The notes: generated from the letters alone by a model not told the origin. A DNA stretch of 64,000 bases from Enoplolaimus lenunculus (GCA_030248215.1 JASANG010002309.1:1-64000), one strand, 5' to 3'. Positions 1 through 12,177 are shown, counted from the first letter of the stretch. Translations and numbers: made by a program.

Positions 1-310
1 TGCACACACTACAGATCAATCATATACCTAATCGCGTTGTTTTGTCGCTGATTTGCGAGTGATTTATTGAGATTATAATAAAACGTTTTTTCCGTTTTTT
101 TCCGTCTTTCCCACCCGCGCGGAAAAAAGGGAAAAAACCGGTAAAACCGTTTTTCCGATGGTTTTTTCCGGTACCCAACCCCCAACCCTGAGCTTTACGC
201 TGCTTTTCGTTTAGGGTTAGGCTTAGGTTTAGGAATTTGTTTATACTACTGCTACGACCCTAGTCTATACATCGTCTAACGATGGCAGGCCTAGAAACAG
301 TAACTTTTAT
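1..310. other. Non-coding left edge with small inverted motifs
   Basis: No gene is visible. Positions 85-175 hold runs of TTTTTCC and GGAAAAA that can pair with each other. Positions 195-275 look like the decayed right end of the TTAGGC-carrying MITE family: TTAGG units are followed by a 'tactgctacgaccctagtc' remnant of the usual end. Confidence 0.5.
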
Positions 311-598
311 TTGACACCAGAAATATTTTTAAGATTTGTCGACAACAGGATGTTGTACACCAAAACGCCTGTAGTTTTCGGCACTCCATACGCAAAACTG
401 GTGCCAAAACGAGGACCTCGTAAAGCGCTTGACACCGAGTCTGTGTGGCCTGATTTGGATCAACTTCCGAGCGACCAAAACGAAGAATTGTACAGGACAT
501 TTTTAAAAAATGGCAATCTGGTGCACGGATCAGCGATCATTGTTGCGCCGACAGGTAGCGAAACGCGTAACACTTGCCGGCCAATGTATAGAACATGA
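311..598 (+). CDS. Unrecognised exon-like ORF
   Basis: This is a 95-codon open frame whose composition looks coding, not low complexity: it is rich in charged and proline residues, with a stretch FLRFVDNRMLYTKTPVVFG near its start. The frame runs from an AG at about 310 to past a possible donor (CAG/GTAGCG at about 554), so the true coding part may be roughly 311-553 as an internal exon of a gene extending left of the window. I do not recognise a family and see no partner exon downstream: a MITE starts at about 578 and only repeats follow. It could also be a chance ORF. Confidence is low. Confidence 0.3.
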   Translation: MTPEIFLRFVDNRMLYTKTPVVFGTPYAKLVPKRGPRKALDTESVWPDLDQLPSDQNEELYRTFLKNGNLVHGSAIIVAPTGSETRNTCRPMYRT

Positions 599-743
599 CC
601 GCAAAAGTAGTATAAGCATAAACCTAAGCCTAAGCGTAAGGGTGAAAGTATGCCTAGCCTAAGCAAAATTCTATGTTAAACTTACTCTATGGTAATCTCG
701 CGGTAGAACGATCCTCCCCTGATTTTTACATAGGCCTATTTGA
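578..743. mobile_element. TTAGGC-MITE copy
   Basis: It starts GGCCAATGTATAGAAC, has CCTAAGCCTAAG units inside, and ends TTTTTACATAGGCC. It matches the family seen throughout the window. It lies in reverse orientation relative to the GGCCCATGTAAAG end. Confidence 0.75.
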
Positions 744-830
744 ATAAAACCATATTCCTAACCGTAAACCTAAGCCTAAGATTAAACCGTTTGCTAATTA
801 CAAGTTCTAAGTCTGGGCTTTAAAGCTTAT

Positions 831-1213
831 ACTGTAGTGACCCGAATAAGAGAGGGGTAATAAGAGGGGATCCATGAATGGGGGACTCTGTATCTCTGAT
901 AAGAGTCCGTAAGCGGATAGAGTTCTAAACCATAATTAAAGTACATAGATGTCAATTAGTTCTATATAGTCGTGCGTAAATGACTCCAGGACCAAAGAAA
1001 GTTGAGTTCAAAGCTTGAAAGGATTCTTATGTTTTTACAGTGCATTTCTAAGTATATATATATAACCTTGCATTATCGCTCAAGTTTTTGATACAAGACA
1101 AATAAACGTTTAATTCTACGGAAAATAACGGTCCGTAACCGAATAACACGCGGTGTACTCTCTTGAGAGACCGATGAATATCAGTTCCCCTCTTATTTGG
1201 GTCGTTACTGTAG
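831..1213. mobile_element. MITE family 2 (TGTAGTGACCC ends)
   Basis: The left end reads TACTGTAGTGACCCGAATAA and the right end is its imperfect reverse complement (CTTATTTGGGTCGTTACTGTAG). The interior shares the 'tcttattagggatacgg' type sequence with copies near 29.7, 34.4, 38.2, 42.5 and 50.3 kb. A TA flank fits a Tc1/mariner-like target duplication, but that assignment is an inference. There is no coding capacity. Confidence 0.7.
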
Positions 1214-1420
1214 GCCTTCAGTTTAAACATTACTCCAAACCTAACCGTACTCTGTAACTTTTGTTAGTGGGCTCTGACGTCTTCTTTAGTTTTAAGTGCT
1301 GCGAGAAAACTGTGCGTTGTGTTGTTTGCAATTAGTTACTCACAGTGCACTTTGTGGGCGAAGGGGTTAAACAAACTATTTGTTAATATTTTTTGTTTGT
1401 GTATATACACACAACTTTGT

Positions 1421-2105
1421 TTTAACGGAAATGTATTTTTTAGTTTGTTTCAACCGAAATGTTTTATGTTTGTTTAATTCAACCGAAATTTGTTTCAATC
1501 GAAATGTATTTTGTTTGTTTGATTCAACCGAAATGTTTTATGTTTGTTTGTTTCAACCGAAATGTATTTTGTTCGTTTGTTTCAACCGAATTGTATTTTG
1601 TTTGTTTCATTCAACCGAAATGTTTTACGTTTGTTTAATTCAACCAAAATTTGTTTCAACCGAAATGTATTTTGTTTGTTTGCAACCGAAATGTATTTTG
1701 TTTGTTTGTTTCAACCGAAACGTATTTTGTTTGTTTGTTTGCAACCGAAATGTATTTTGTTTGTTTGTTTCAACCGAAATGTATTTTGTTTGTTTCTTTC
1801 GACCGAAATGTATTTTGTTTGTTTGTTTCAACCAAAATGTATTTTGTTTGTTTGCCACCAAAATGTATTCTATTTGTTTGTTTCAACCGAAATGTTTTAT
1901 GTTTGTTTATTTCAACAGGAACGTATTTTTTTCTTTGTTTCAACCGAAATGTATTTTGTTTGTTTGCTTGTTTCAACCGAACTGTGTATTGTTCTTCAAC
2001 CGAAATCCATTTTGTTTACGCGATTCTTTCAACGAATTATATTTTATTCTTTAACAGAAACGTATTTTGTTTGTTTGTTTGCAACCGAAATGTACTTTTG
2101 TGTTT
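1421..2105. repeat. Minisatellite, ~26-30 bp unit
   Basis: About 25 tandem copies of a unit that reads roughly CAACCGAAATGTATTTTG followed by TTTGTTTGTTT. Unit length varies because the TTTG run expands and contracts. All long open frames here, on both strands, are products of the repeat and not genes. Confidence 0.9.
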
Positions 2106-3683
2106 TTCAGACTCAAAAATGTTTCCTGAAGGATTTGGAAAATGGTTGAAAAAGCAGCAACAATTGATCGCGTTAAAGCTTCGATTTGGTTGAAATTTGA
2201 CAATTTCTTAGCGAATAATTACAATTTGTAAGGTGTCGGGGCAGTGAACTCAAAACTCGACCGGTCGTTTTTATTAAATGGCAATTATTACTATTGTTGA
2301 ATGAGCCTCCAATAATATTAAAAAACTGCGTGTGTGGTTTTGTATGGTTCACTCTGAGAACCAATATCGAAATGTAAAGTCTTTAATACATGTTATCTTT
2401 GTCGTCCAGCATGCATTCGTTAAAAAATAATCAGCTTTTAAAATTTGTGCATAATTCAGCTTTTGTAGTTTCGTCTAATCTTCCATTTCGAGTGTCAAGT
2501 TCCAAGGTCTCCCATATATATACTCAAAATAATATTTGTGATATTTAAGAAAAAATTTCTTACATTTGAGAAATATGATTAGCAAGGTGCACTTGAAAAG
2601 TATTTGTGTTATAACAGAAATGTTTTCAAAAAAAGTTTTGAAATAAAGTCTGAAAATAAACGTTTTCCAGTTATTTTTAGAAAAATTGTGTTAAATATCA
2701 GCAAAATTTTTCAGATTTGCCACAGACAACACTTTTCTAAATATAAATTCAGAAATACTTTTTTGTGTGTAGGGATGCAAATTTTTGTCGAAAAGTTCGA
2801 CAATTTATAATACTGTCGGCATAGCTTTAAATCACTGAGTTGAATGATTACAAAATTTTCACATTTAACTCTCTAAAGTTACAAATTATAGTCATCTGAC
2901 TGATTTAGCGTCGTTCCAAATTTTGGGTTTCGCGTCAAATAACTTTTTCGACCATGACTCGCATGCCAATTGTCGAATAGCAAGAAATTTACCATTATTC
3001 GTATCAGCGTCGTATGCAGTATCAAACGATACAAAATTGTAGATTTTGTTGCGAAAAAAGTTTCCGTCTCATAGTAGGTCTTCGACTTTTAATCGAATTT
3101 TTCACAAATTCAAATTTCTGTGGGTCGACTGATCACGAGATATTATGAAAGATGAAATTGGCAAAAATGTTAAACATCGGGCAATGTTTGACGTATACAG
3201 GGCGGAAAGATAACAAAAGGCACAACAATTGGTAGTACACAACATACAATTATCTCGAAAACTAATGTTCATAGTCCAAGTCGCTTTAGTGCTACAAAAT
3301 TGAACAAAAATCATAATTTGTTTTTAAGCATACAAAATAAAAAAAATGTTTTAATAGCCCAGAACGTTGATAGTTAGCTATTGCTGGACGCTGTGTAAAT
3401 TCAGAAAACAACCTAAATTTTTGCATTAGGATACTGTTTAGTTTATAAACATATTTCGTAAAAAAGTACGCTTTACGATATCGTGGGACTAGCACAAATC
3501 GTCATGGTTTCGATGCATTATTCTGATATTACGCAAAAAAAGATATAACAAGCAATAATTTCTTGCAAAAATCATTTAACACCAACATTTTCCATTGTAT
3601 AATAAATTGGTTGCTATTTGTACAGATTCTGGAAATCGCTCCGTCAAGTTTGTGTGATGCTTCATTTAAGTAAATACTAGTTA
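2106..3683. other. AT-rich non-coding stretch
   Basis: I see no gene. Scattered short ORFs have no coding character. A motif around 2,585-2,760 (GGTGCACTTGAAAAGTATTT... followed by AGAAAAATTGTGTTAAATATCAG) recurs around 51,560-51,760, so this part contains an old dispersed repeat that I cannot classify. Confidence 0.5.
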
Positions 3684-5032
3684 TGTGGCACGCCATGCAG
3701 TCTTGGGCACCGGTTGAAACATACCATTGAACAAAATAAAAATCTACGTTTTTGGTGTTCTTGCGGTCTCTTGACCTTTGTGTCACTTTAAACTTACTTT
3801 TTTGCTCATTTCTGTAGGCGCACACGTTGATACAAAAATAGTACTAACAAAATTTGAAGAATATATCAAAATAAAAACCCAGCTAATCAAGATATGGGCC
3901 GTAATGTTTATGAGAGCAATGTCTTACCCTATATATTATGCAATGTATAACGAGTACAACCCCGGAAACGGCGGGCATAGCCTACCACAACAAACAATCC
4001 GCCAAAAAAACAACAAAAAATTATCTCCCTCACCGGAGAAATATCAAAACTATATGTAAACAATTAAATAAACTAAATTAAAAATTGCGATTCAATACCG
4101 AAGCGCAAGTAATCCCACATACCAATAATCATACTGCCAGGCAACAATTTATTATTGCTGCAAAAGCCATGTGTAACCAAATCAGGCTAAGCCTACATCT
4201 ATACGTTCATTTCGTGCACACGTCAAGTGCGTATTCAAATTAAAAAATTGACGAACAACCATCTAAACACGAATTTCGCTGAGGTGATGTCGTAATGCGA
4301 AGTCGCGATAAAGTCACATTTCATCACAATTCGTCACAATGTTTCTGCACTTTGTCGCATTCCAGCTTCGCCAACAGTGTCACATTTTTGAACCGGGGTT
4401 TCCGCTAGATAATTAGACATTACGAGATCATTATCGGCAGTATGCGACCTTCCTAAGCGATATAGTTGTTGGGGCCTTTCCGTATCCGATCCACTGCCAC
4501 TATTGCATGCATCGTCGTCATAGTAATATTCAGCAATTCGACGTTCTTCGACAAGCAGTCCTATTTTTTCGCCAATCCACCGAGTTTTCGCTACAACATC
4601 GTCTTGCATCAACTTGAAACACATTGCTAAAAATAATCACTGGTTAAAAAACTAACAAAACAAGTGGATCCAGGTAAGACTAATAAACAGGTGTTGAAAA
4701 GATAAATTTTATCAAAAACAAATCTTTTCATTTTTTCCAATTGCATTTCATCAGAATTTATTGTGCACATGCAATTAATCAGCATAAAAATCAAATGTAT
4801 AGCAAAACATTTCGTAAACAATTATTCTTAAAGACTTAGTGTAAACGTATAGAACAGGACCGTAACAGTAGTATAAGCATATTCCTCTCAGGGTTTTAAA
4901 ACAAAATATTTCCAAAAAGTAATGTAATTTTTTATTGCGTTCCAACGTAGTTTATTGTGGATTTGCAACTGAAGCATAAAAATTAAACTATATGGCAAAA
5001 CCTTTCGTAAACAATTCTTAATAAAAACTTAG

Positions 5033-5207
5033 GACCAATGTAAAGAACAGGCTCTTAACAGTGGCATAAGCATTTCGTTTAGCCTAAGCCTAAGCGAAAG
5101 AATGAGCTTTTACCTAAGCGTAAGCCTAAGCAAAAAATTAGCATGAAGCTTAAGCTTACGCTATAGCAGTCCGCAGAATAACGTTCCACCATTGATCTTT
5201 ACATCGG
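5033..5207. mobile_element. TTAGGC-MITE copy in K2P intron (segment A)
   Basis: It runs from a GACCAATGTAAAGAACAGG end to a TTGATCTTTACATCGG end with CCTAAGC units between. It sits about 32 bp past the donor of the TM4 exon. The same insertion is in B (13,632-13,803) and C (16,218-16,391), so it predates the copies. Confidence 0.75.
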
Positions 5208-6429
5208 TTAAACTTAGTGTTTCTAATATGTATGTTACCCATTAATGCCATTCCAACAAGCAAATATACAGAAGACACTATAAGAGATTGTTGCGATCCA
5301 GAACCGGGAACGTAGTCTCCAAACCCTAAAAATATAGCTCCGAAATACCTAAAGGAAAATCCATAACTGGCCAACACAGTTGGTATCAGTGAAATGTGGG
5401 TAAAGATTTTACCCGACCCACACTTTACCTAGGAAAACAGGAATTTTTACGCACAGTCTTTACCCACGCTAAAAAAGATCTACCCACAACCCTGGTTCAA
5501 CCCGCTCATGAAGATAAACCAGCATTTTAAAAATCGCTGGTAATTTGCTCTTTAATCAAGTTTTGCAATCTAGCTCCAATAAATTTTGTACATGAAAGCT
5601 TACTAGAAGCAACAAAATTTCAAACCCAACTAGTTAACGCGCAGAAATTTTGCTTTTTAATGCTCACTAACAAGTTTCATTGACAGCGTAGGTATGTTTT
5701 GCACCTTAACGCTTAAAAGTTTGGCGCGGATAAATCTGTCAATTTTTTTGACCCTCGTAATACAAATCTTTATCCGCGGGTATACCCACGGCTTTAATTT
5801 TTTTACACGACTCGTGTCTACCCGCGGGAATCTACACGTACCTGCGGGTAAAATTCCACTCTGGTTGAAATATTTGTAACGAACGATATACATATATTTC
5901 CCATAAATATTTTACTTGAATTTGTTTCATTTCTATTCATGTCGGTCGTGTTTAGCTGGTTGTTCGTAATTTCTTATTTGCATATTTCAATTCACGTCGT
6001 GTTCTATTAATTTAACAATGACCGGCGAATTTTGTTTAAGTTCGTACGGCAAATGTTATCGTTGTACAAACAAACATAAACCATTGAAACAGTTTTGTTG
6101 GATTGACCCTGTGATTTTCGGGCCTAATATAAGCTTTAGTATCTAGACGGATGTGCGGGAAGATAACGGAACCACTTACAGAGTCTGTGCTAATGGTAAA
6201 GAGTTATATACAATGATAAATTAAAAGGTTTTACTTGTTTGCAAAGCTAGTGTATTACCAAAGGACAAAACACATACAAAAATAATGGCTGGAACGGTTT
6301 CATTTACATATGTTACGCGTTTCAGCTTTTCTTCAGAATAAACAAATCCAATATTTTCTCGCTTATATTCCAGGACCGTAGCCAGTACACCTTCCTAGAT
6401 AGCACAGCTTTCTAGAGAGTGCTAAACAT

Positions 6430-6530
6430 TTTTCAGGTGGATCATACAAGGGTTTTTCGTTGACTTGCCAGGAACGGTTGAAAATTTTCTAGGGAGTGGG
6501 GCAAAAGTCTGTCAGGAAAGACAGAGCCCC
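6430..6530. repeat. Dispersed repeat family 5
   Basis: The core is TTTTCAGG..CATACAAGGGTTTTTCG followed by 'gaaaattttctagggagtgg'. Relatives occur at about 12,480-12,670, 17,355-17,530, 30,555-30,705, 34,795-34,920, 37,060-37,190 and 43,140-43,250. The class is unknown. Confidence 0.55.
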
Positions 6531-7868
6531 CTTTGGTCAGACTATATAATAATGCGTTACCGGAACAAAATCTTGAAAGTCTTTTTTATACTGCACTATT
6601 TAAGAAAAATATAATGATTGTATTCCGGCGACACTACCGACATGTAAAATATACGCATTCGAAGACAACTGTATATTTCCGGTATTACGACAATTCTGTC
6701 GCTCGACAACTCGTCACCCGACAACTTGTAATCCGATATCATCGACTCGACAATTCGTCGCTCATTATTATGCTTACGCTAAGTGCTTAGGCTTAGAGTT
6801 ACGCTTAGGATTATGCTTAATTTATTAATAGGCTTAGGAAGTTATTGGGCGCGACGAAAATGTGGTAGATTGATATTATTCTCCAATCATTTATTACTTC
6901 ATTATGGTCAGTAAAAAGCGGACACGGAACTAACCAATAGTTGTCATGGTAACAAAACAAAAATACGCTCCGTCAAACATATTCCATCGCTCAAATATTG
7001 CGAACAGCACCGACCCGCCGGCCATGAATCCGACAACCATCAGAATTCCAATTGAAACTGGCATTTTTTCAGTTTCTCTGTAAGTTTTGTAAACAAAGAT
7101 TCAATGAAATACTCAAATCAAAGAAAGCAATGCCACAGTTTTTTGTAACCGAGGGGTAATTATTAATTGCCGCAGTCAACAAACGGTTGTTTTCCACACT
7201 CACCTGAACCGGATGTGAAAATACTACACACGACATAAGAGGTTTCAACGAAATAAAAATTTACGACAGTACCACACTGGGACGTAGTCAGGAATGCGGA
7301 AACCGGGGGTTAACGTCCTTGCGAAGGGTTGTTTGCCGGAAAAAATACGGTGTCTAAAAACCCAAAGAAAAAATCTCAAGCGAGGTAGTAAAGTGTATTC
7401 CTTTAAGTACAGAGAAATTGTTTGATCTTGAGGATCCAAAAGCTTTATTCCAAAGTCCATTCAAAGTGCTTTTTTTCTTGTCTTTACAAAAATTTTGGAA
7501 ACTGGTATATCCCATCTACCTATTCCCTTATATACGTCTGCTGAACCAACTCCATTACCCGAGTCCAGCTACCGAAGCAACGTGGCGATGATACGAACGT
7601 ATGCTGATTTCACCAGGAGTTTCTAACTCTTCCGAAAAAATGTGTTGGCCAAATATGTCTTTAGCGTCGTCGTACGTTGTTGTCAGTTCGGCAAAGCCTC
7701 CTCCAGTTTGAGAGAAATACAACGCCGGTCCACCAGCGGCAGACGACGGAGGACTGAGTGTTTTTGTCGTTGAAACGTCTTGTGTTGGCGTCGCGATGGC
7801 GTCATGCGAAGTTGACGGAGTTGAAGGTATCAGTATTTTTGGTGGTGGTAAGTGTCTATAAAAGAACG

Positions 7869-8065
7869 GGCCCATGTATAGAACAGGGTCGGATCGTTTT
7901 CCAGAGGAGCTATAATAGAGTCAGTTTAAACTTGACAGTAATTTTTTTGCGTAGGCTTAGGCTTAGGCTTAGAAATAGGCTCATCAATACGCTTAGGTTT
8001 AGGCTTAGGCTTAGGCCTAGAAATATGCTTATACTACTGTTACGGCCCTGTTCTATCCATGGGCC
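7869..8065. mobile_element. TTAGGC-MITE copy, exact 8-bp TSD (segment A)
   Basis: The ends are GGCCCATGTATAGAACAGGG and its near reverse complement. It is flanked on both sides by AAAGAACG (7,861-7,868 and 8,066-8,073). TTAGGC units fill the middle. On the minus strand the next K2P acceptor lies 13 bp beyond the element, so the duplicated target is part of the acceptor's pyrimidine tract. Confidence 0.9.
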
Positions 8066-8160
8066 AAAGAACGTATCAGGAGTTGCCAAGGTTACGGTTA
8101 AAAAAGTTAAAAGTTAAATGATGTGGTGCAAAATATTTCGTCTATAGCGTTGAAAATATG

Positions 8161-8318
8161 AGCCAATGTAAAGAACAAGGGCGGAACAGTATTATAAGCA
8201 TATTTCTAATCCTAAGCCTAAGCCTAAGCCTAAGCTACGTAAAAAATTAGTCTAAATCTTAAGCTTACTTTTTTCTATCCCACAGAATAACGTTCTGCCC
8301 CCGATCTTTACATGGGCC
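8161..8318. mobile_element. TTAGGC-MITE copy (segment A)
   Basis: It runs from AGCCAATGTAAAGAAC to GATCTTTACATGGGCC with CCTAAG units. The same insertion in C (19,189-19,341) has the 8-bp target duplication AAAATATG. Confidence 0.8.
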
Positions 8319-8439
8319 AAAATATGGGAAGCCTAAAAACTGCAACTTTCACTGTCGTCTTTAATCATTGGGTTTACTATCTTTTTAACCGTAACCTTGG
8401 TCTACCTCCGAGAACTGCTACTTTTTTGACGAGCGATGC

Positions 8440-10920
8440 ACGTGAAAAGCGCTATTGGCAATCTGGAGAGATATATCAATATACAACAACAAAACCCAAA
8501 CTTCTCTCCCTCGAGCTCGCGATTACGTGCTAGCATATCCGCATAACAAGTATAAACGATCGCAAATAATGAACTCGGCCGAGAGCAAAGCGCACGCCAA
8601 ATATCCTAGCAAATCTAGAATAGCCATCACATCCAAATACATCTATACCAACACTAGATGATACACACAAAAATCTCTAGCCATAGATCAAACTCAAGCG
8701 CTAACCCGAAATCTCCCTCTACGCATCCCATCTCAACAACATTCCAGAACTATCAGAAAACTCGCTTCAGCACACCCTTCCACAAGAGATATTACGCTCC
8801 TTATCTCCGACAAACATCGACATGATCTCTCATTCCAAGAGCACTCATCGATACTCGTCTCGATCTCAACTAAGCGGATAACGAGCTTACGTATATACCA
8901 TACTATTAGACGAGTGCCAACCTTACACGATAGCTATTGTTTACTTCTCGAAATGGATGTAAATAAATGCTGGGACAGTAGAGGAAAATATTCAACTCGA
9001 CTTAAGACAAAAAACAGGAGACCGATCCACTCCCTCCCTCAAAAAATCGATATCTCTCCTCCTCTATATTAACGCCAATATTTATAATGAAAAAAATAAA
9101 CCATCCCTTATTTATGCCAAGTTCTGCCTATCGATACTACTTACATACTTTCTTCGCGTAATTAAATTTACAGCTCCATTCGATCACAATTATGTACATA
9201 ACGATAAAATCATAGAGACCAGATATTGAGAGCGCAACGCTATTCAGCATTACAATCTAACCCAAGTCAATTCAGCTAAAAATAAAAGCGCTCAGGCCCA
9301 AGCCAAGCGAAAGGATAGCCTATCTAAGCAGAATAGCGTCTACATAAAAACCAACACCCGAGGCCGAGACCGACTACCAGACCCCATAAAATCCAAGTCT
9401 CTAATTTCTCAACCGAAAAAATAAAATTCAAAAAATACTTCAACTTTTTTTTTTTTTATTTTAATCGCTCATAATCGCGGTAAAATCTAGATCACAGCGA
9501 AATATTATCTATCAGCATAGCTTGCTCCAACAATACAGCTTTATTTATCTCACATCTCTCGATACAAGCCACCGACACGCAAGAAACTACAACCAGATTA
9601 GAATTCACAAATAAACAGCTATTAACATGCAGAGTGCCGTATAAATAACATTCGCTTAATCTACAATTCATAATAGCCAAAATAATAAGCAGATATTCAC
9701 AAAAACACAAAAAACTATAAAAAAAACTCAAAAAATATTTAAAATATTCGTCAGAGAAAATAATCAACCTCAATTCATGCCATTTATAGTCACCTAGTTC
9801 GTTTATTAGACCGCCTATTCCGCTCTCAAGCTATACTTCGCTAGCTTGCCTATTAAACTATTTACGCTAATTAAAAACATCTGTACAAATTAAATCGCAA
9901 ATAGCATTACCTCTCAAAATATCACTTAGTCATCTGCTCAAAATTGATCTACTTAACCCAATAAAAATAATCAAACATGACCAATACCTTACACAAAAAA
10001 ATTTTAGTATCAATCAAGTAGTGCATAAAAATACAAGGATTCAATTTTCAAATTCGCAAAAAAAATATCCAAGCTATGCTCAAATTCAACAAGCCAAAAA
10101 AATCAATTTACCGAGACCGAGACCGAGACCCAACCTTTTCTCTCTTTCAAAAATGAAAATAATTTTCAACCTCTACCCTTCCCACAAGCCACTTTAATTG
10201 CAATTCAGACACAATCACAAACCAACTGCCTATCATTAACAAGTGCACCTCTCTAAAATAGTCATGACAATCTCAACCGAGTACAGCATCGTATCGCGCT
10301 TGCAGTGGAGATCACCCGAGACCCCGAGTCACTCAATATGCTATAAAATGCCAGAGAGATATTATCTCCGACTACAACTGCAGCATCGTAACACTCTCGA
10401 GATGATGCGAGAGCAGAACGACCTCCTTAGTTTATATTAATATGCTAAGCACATATTCTCAAATTTTATCACCACTCTCCATAGTTTAATAAGTCTTAAC
10501 TTAATCAGTAATGCTAATTTCAGATTCATCATATTTCAGCTGCTTATTTCTACTTTTATCTCCAATTTATACAGCAGCTTCAAAAGTAGACATTATCACA
10601 ACTTAATAAATCATCCGTTTGACATATGAGCCAAGATCGCTGATGCCACATAAGACCCGAGTTTGGGTCTTCCATCTTTATTGAACCATCTCTTGATACT
10701 TTCTTTGGCCCATGGTCTCTCCCTATTTCCCTTTAAAGATCGGCAGAACTTATATATAGAGCTAAGATAGACTAATTTTACTAGTAGCTAGCTAGCTAGA
10801 TGAAATATGCTATAATATACCTCCGCCCTACTTACATGCTAATATTTCAACATATAGACAAAATATGCACCACTCTAACTAACTTTAAGTACCGTAACCT
10901 GGCAACTCCTAGATACGTCT
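8440..10920. other. Low-quality, G-poor sequence around the A/B turn
   Basis: Both halves align to 19,350-21,000, the first half directly and the second inverted. Each lacks many bases, above all G and GT, as read on the plus strand. Because the second half is inverted, real mutation of the template would deplete C there and not G. A shared plus-strand G loss in both arms points to errors of one unpolished read that crosses the turn. ORFs called here should not be trusted. Confidence 0.75.
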
Positions 10921-10922
10921 TT

Positions 10923-11123
10923 GGCAGTGGATAGATAGAACAGGGCCGTAACAGTAGTATAAGCAAATATTTCTAGGCCTAAGCCTAAGCCTAAACCTAA
11001 GCGTATTGATGAGCCTATTTCTAAGCCTAAGCCTAAGCCTACGCAAAAAAATTACTGTCAAGTTTAAACTGACTCTATTATAGCTCCTCTGGAAAACCAT
11101 CGACCCTGTTCTATACATGGGCC
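10923..11123. mobile_element. TTAGGC-MITE copy (segment B)
   Basis: Same insertion as 7,869-8,065 and 18,897-19,093, inverted. The right target duplicate CGTTCTTT is intact; the left one is eroded in the low-quality zone. Confidence 0.8.
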
Positions 11124-12177
11124 CGTTCTTTTATAGACACTTACCACCACCAAAAATACTGATACCTTCAACTCCGTCAACTTCGCATGACGCCATAGCG
11201 ACGCTAACACAAGACGTTTCAACGACAAAAACACTCAGTCCTCTCCCGTCGTCTGCCGCTGGTGGACCGGCGTTGTATTTCTCTCAAACTGGAGGAGGCT
11301 TTGCCGAACTGACAAATACGAGGACGCTAAAGACATATTTGGCCAACACATTTTTTCGGAAGAGTTAGAAACTCCTGGTGAAATCAGCATACGTTCGTAT
11401 CATCGCCACGTTGCTTCGGTAGCTGGACTCGGGTAAGGGAGTTGGTTCAGCAGACGTATATAAGGGAATAGGTAGATGGGATATACCAGTTTCCAAAATT
11501 TTTGTAAAGACAAGAAAAAAAGCACTTTGAATGGACTTTGGAATAAAGCATTTGGATCCTCAAGATCAAACAATTTCTCTGTACTTGAAGGAATACACTT
11601 TACTACCTCGCTTGAGATTTTTTTCTTTGGGTTTTTAGACACGGTATTTTTTCCGGCAAACAACCCTTCGCAAGGACGTTAACCCCCGGTTTCCGCATTC
11701 CTGACTACGTCCCAGTGTGGTACTGTCGTAAATTTTTATTTCGTTGAAACCTCTTATGTCGTGTGTAGTATTTTCACATCCGGTTCAGGTGAGTGTGGAA
11801 AACAACCGTTTGTTGACTGCGGCAATTAATAATTACACCCCGGTTACAAAAAAACTGTGGCATTGCTTTATTTGATTTGAGTATTTCATTGAATCTTTGT
11901 TTACAAAACTTACAGAGAAACTGAAAAAATGCCAGTTTCAATTGGAATTCTGATGGTTGTCGGATTCATGGCCGGCGGATCGGTGCTGTTCGCAATATTT
12001 GAGCGATGGAATATGTTTGACGGAGCGTATTTTTGTTTTGTTACCATGACAACTATTGGTTAGTTCCGTGTCCGCTTTTTACTGACCATAATGAAGTAAT
12101 AAATGATTGGAGAATAATATCAATCTACCACATTTTCGTCGCTCAATAACTTCCTAAAGCCTATTAATAAATCTAAG

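Larger units (their letters stand above)
4334..8957 (-). pseudogene. Partial K2P channel copy (segment A), 3' exons only
   Basis: The last four exons of the K2P gene are all present and well formed. They are the linker exon 7,559-7,855 (297 nt), the TM3/pore-2 exon 6,935-7,077 (143 nt), the TM4 exon 5,239-5,325 (87 nt) and the terminal exon 4,334-4,626 ending in a stop (293 nt). Lengths and splice phases equal those of the main gene, and the GFGD filter is split at the same codon. A fifth exon, equivalent to 19,844-20,163, can be traced at about 8,704-8,957 but is full of small deletions. All upstream exons (TM1, pore 1, TM2) are missing, so on this assembly the copy cannot make a channel. 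Its open frames are cleaner than those of the B and C copies, so it may instead be the second allele of the same gene placed here by misassembly. Confidence 0.8.
3684..9598 (+). repeat. Segment A of a triple inverted duplication
   Basis: This is the same sequence as segment C (15,153-21,000) in the same orientation and as segment B (9,592-15,157) inverted. It carries the 3' exons of a K2P channel on the minus strand. A differs clearly from B and C: about 5.4-6.8 kb is much diverged and one MITE present in B and C is missing. B and C are almost the same over most of their length. Past about 8,440 the copy becomes ragged and G-poor, with many small deletions compared with C. Confidence 0.85.

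Noticed and set aside
1380-2193. Long ORFs on both strands (Phe/Cys/Leu- and Lys/Gln/Thr-rich)
   Set aside because: They are translations of the 26-30 bp minisatellite.
7758-8117. Plus-strand 119-codon ORF, repeated at 18,786-19,145
   Set aside because: It runs antisense over a K2P exon and then through a TTAGGC block (LRLRLRNR), so it is a shadow plus repeat.
11400-11663. ORFs around 7,245-7,460, 11,400-11,682 and 18,273-18,488
   Set aside because: They lie in the K2P intron between the linker and TM3 exons, in non-matching frames and without splice support.
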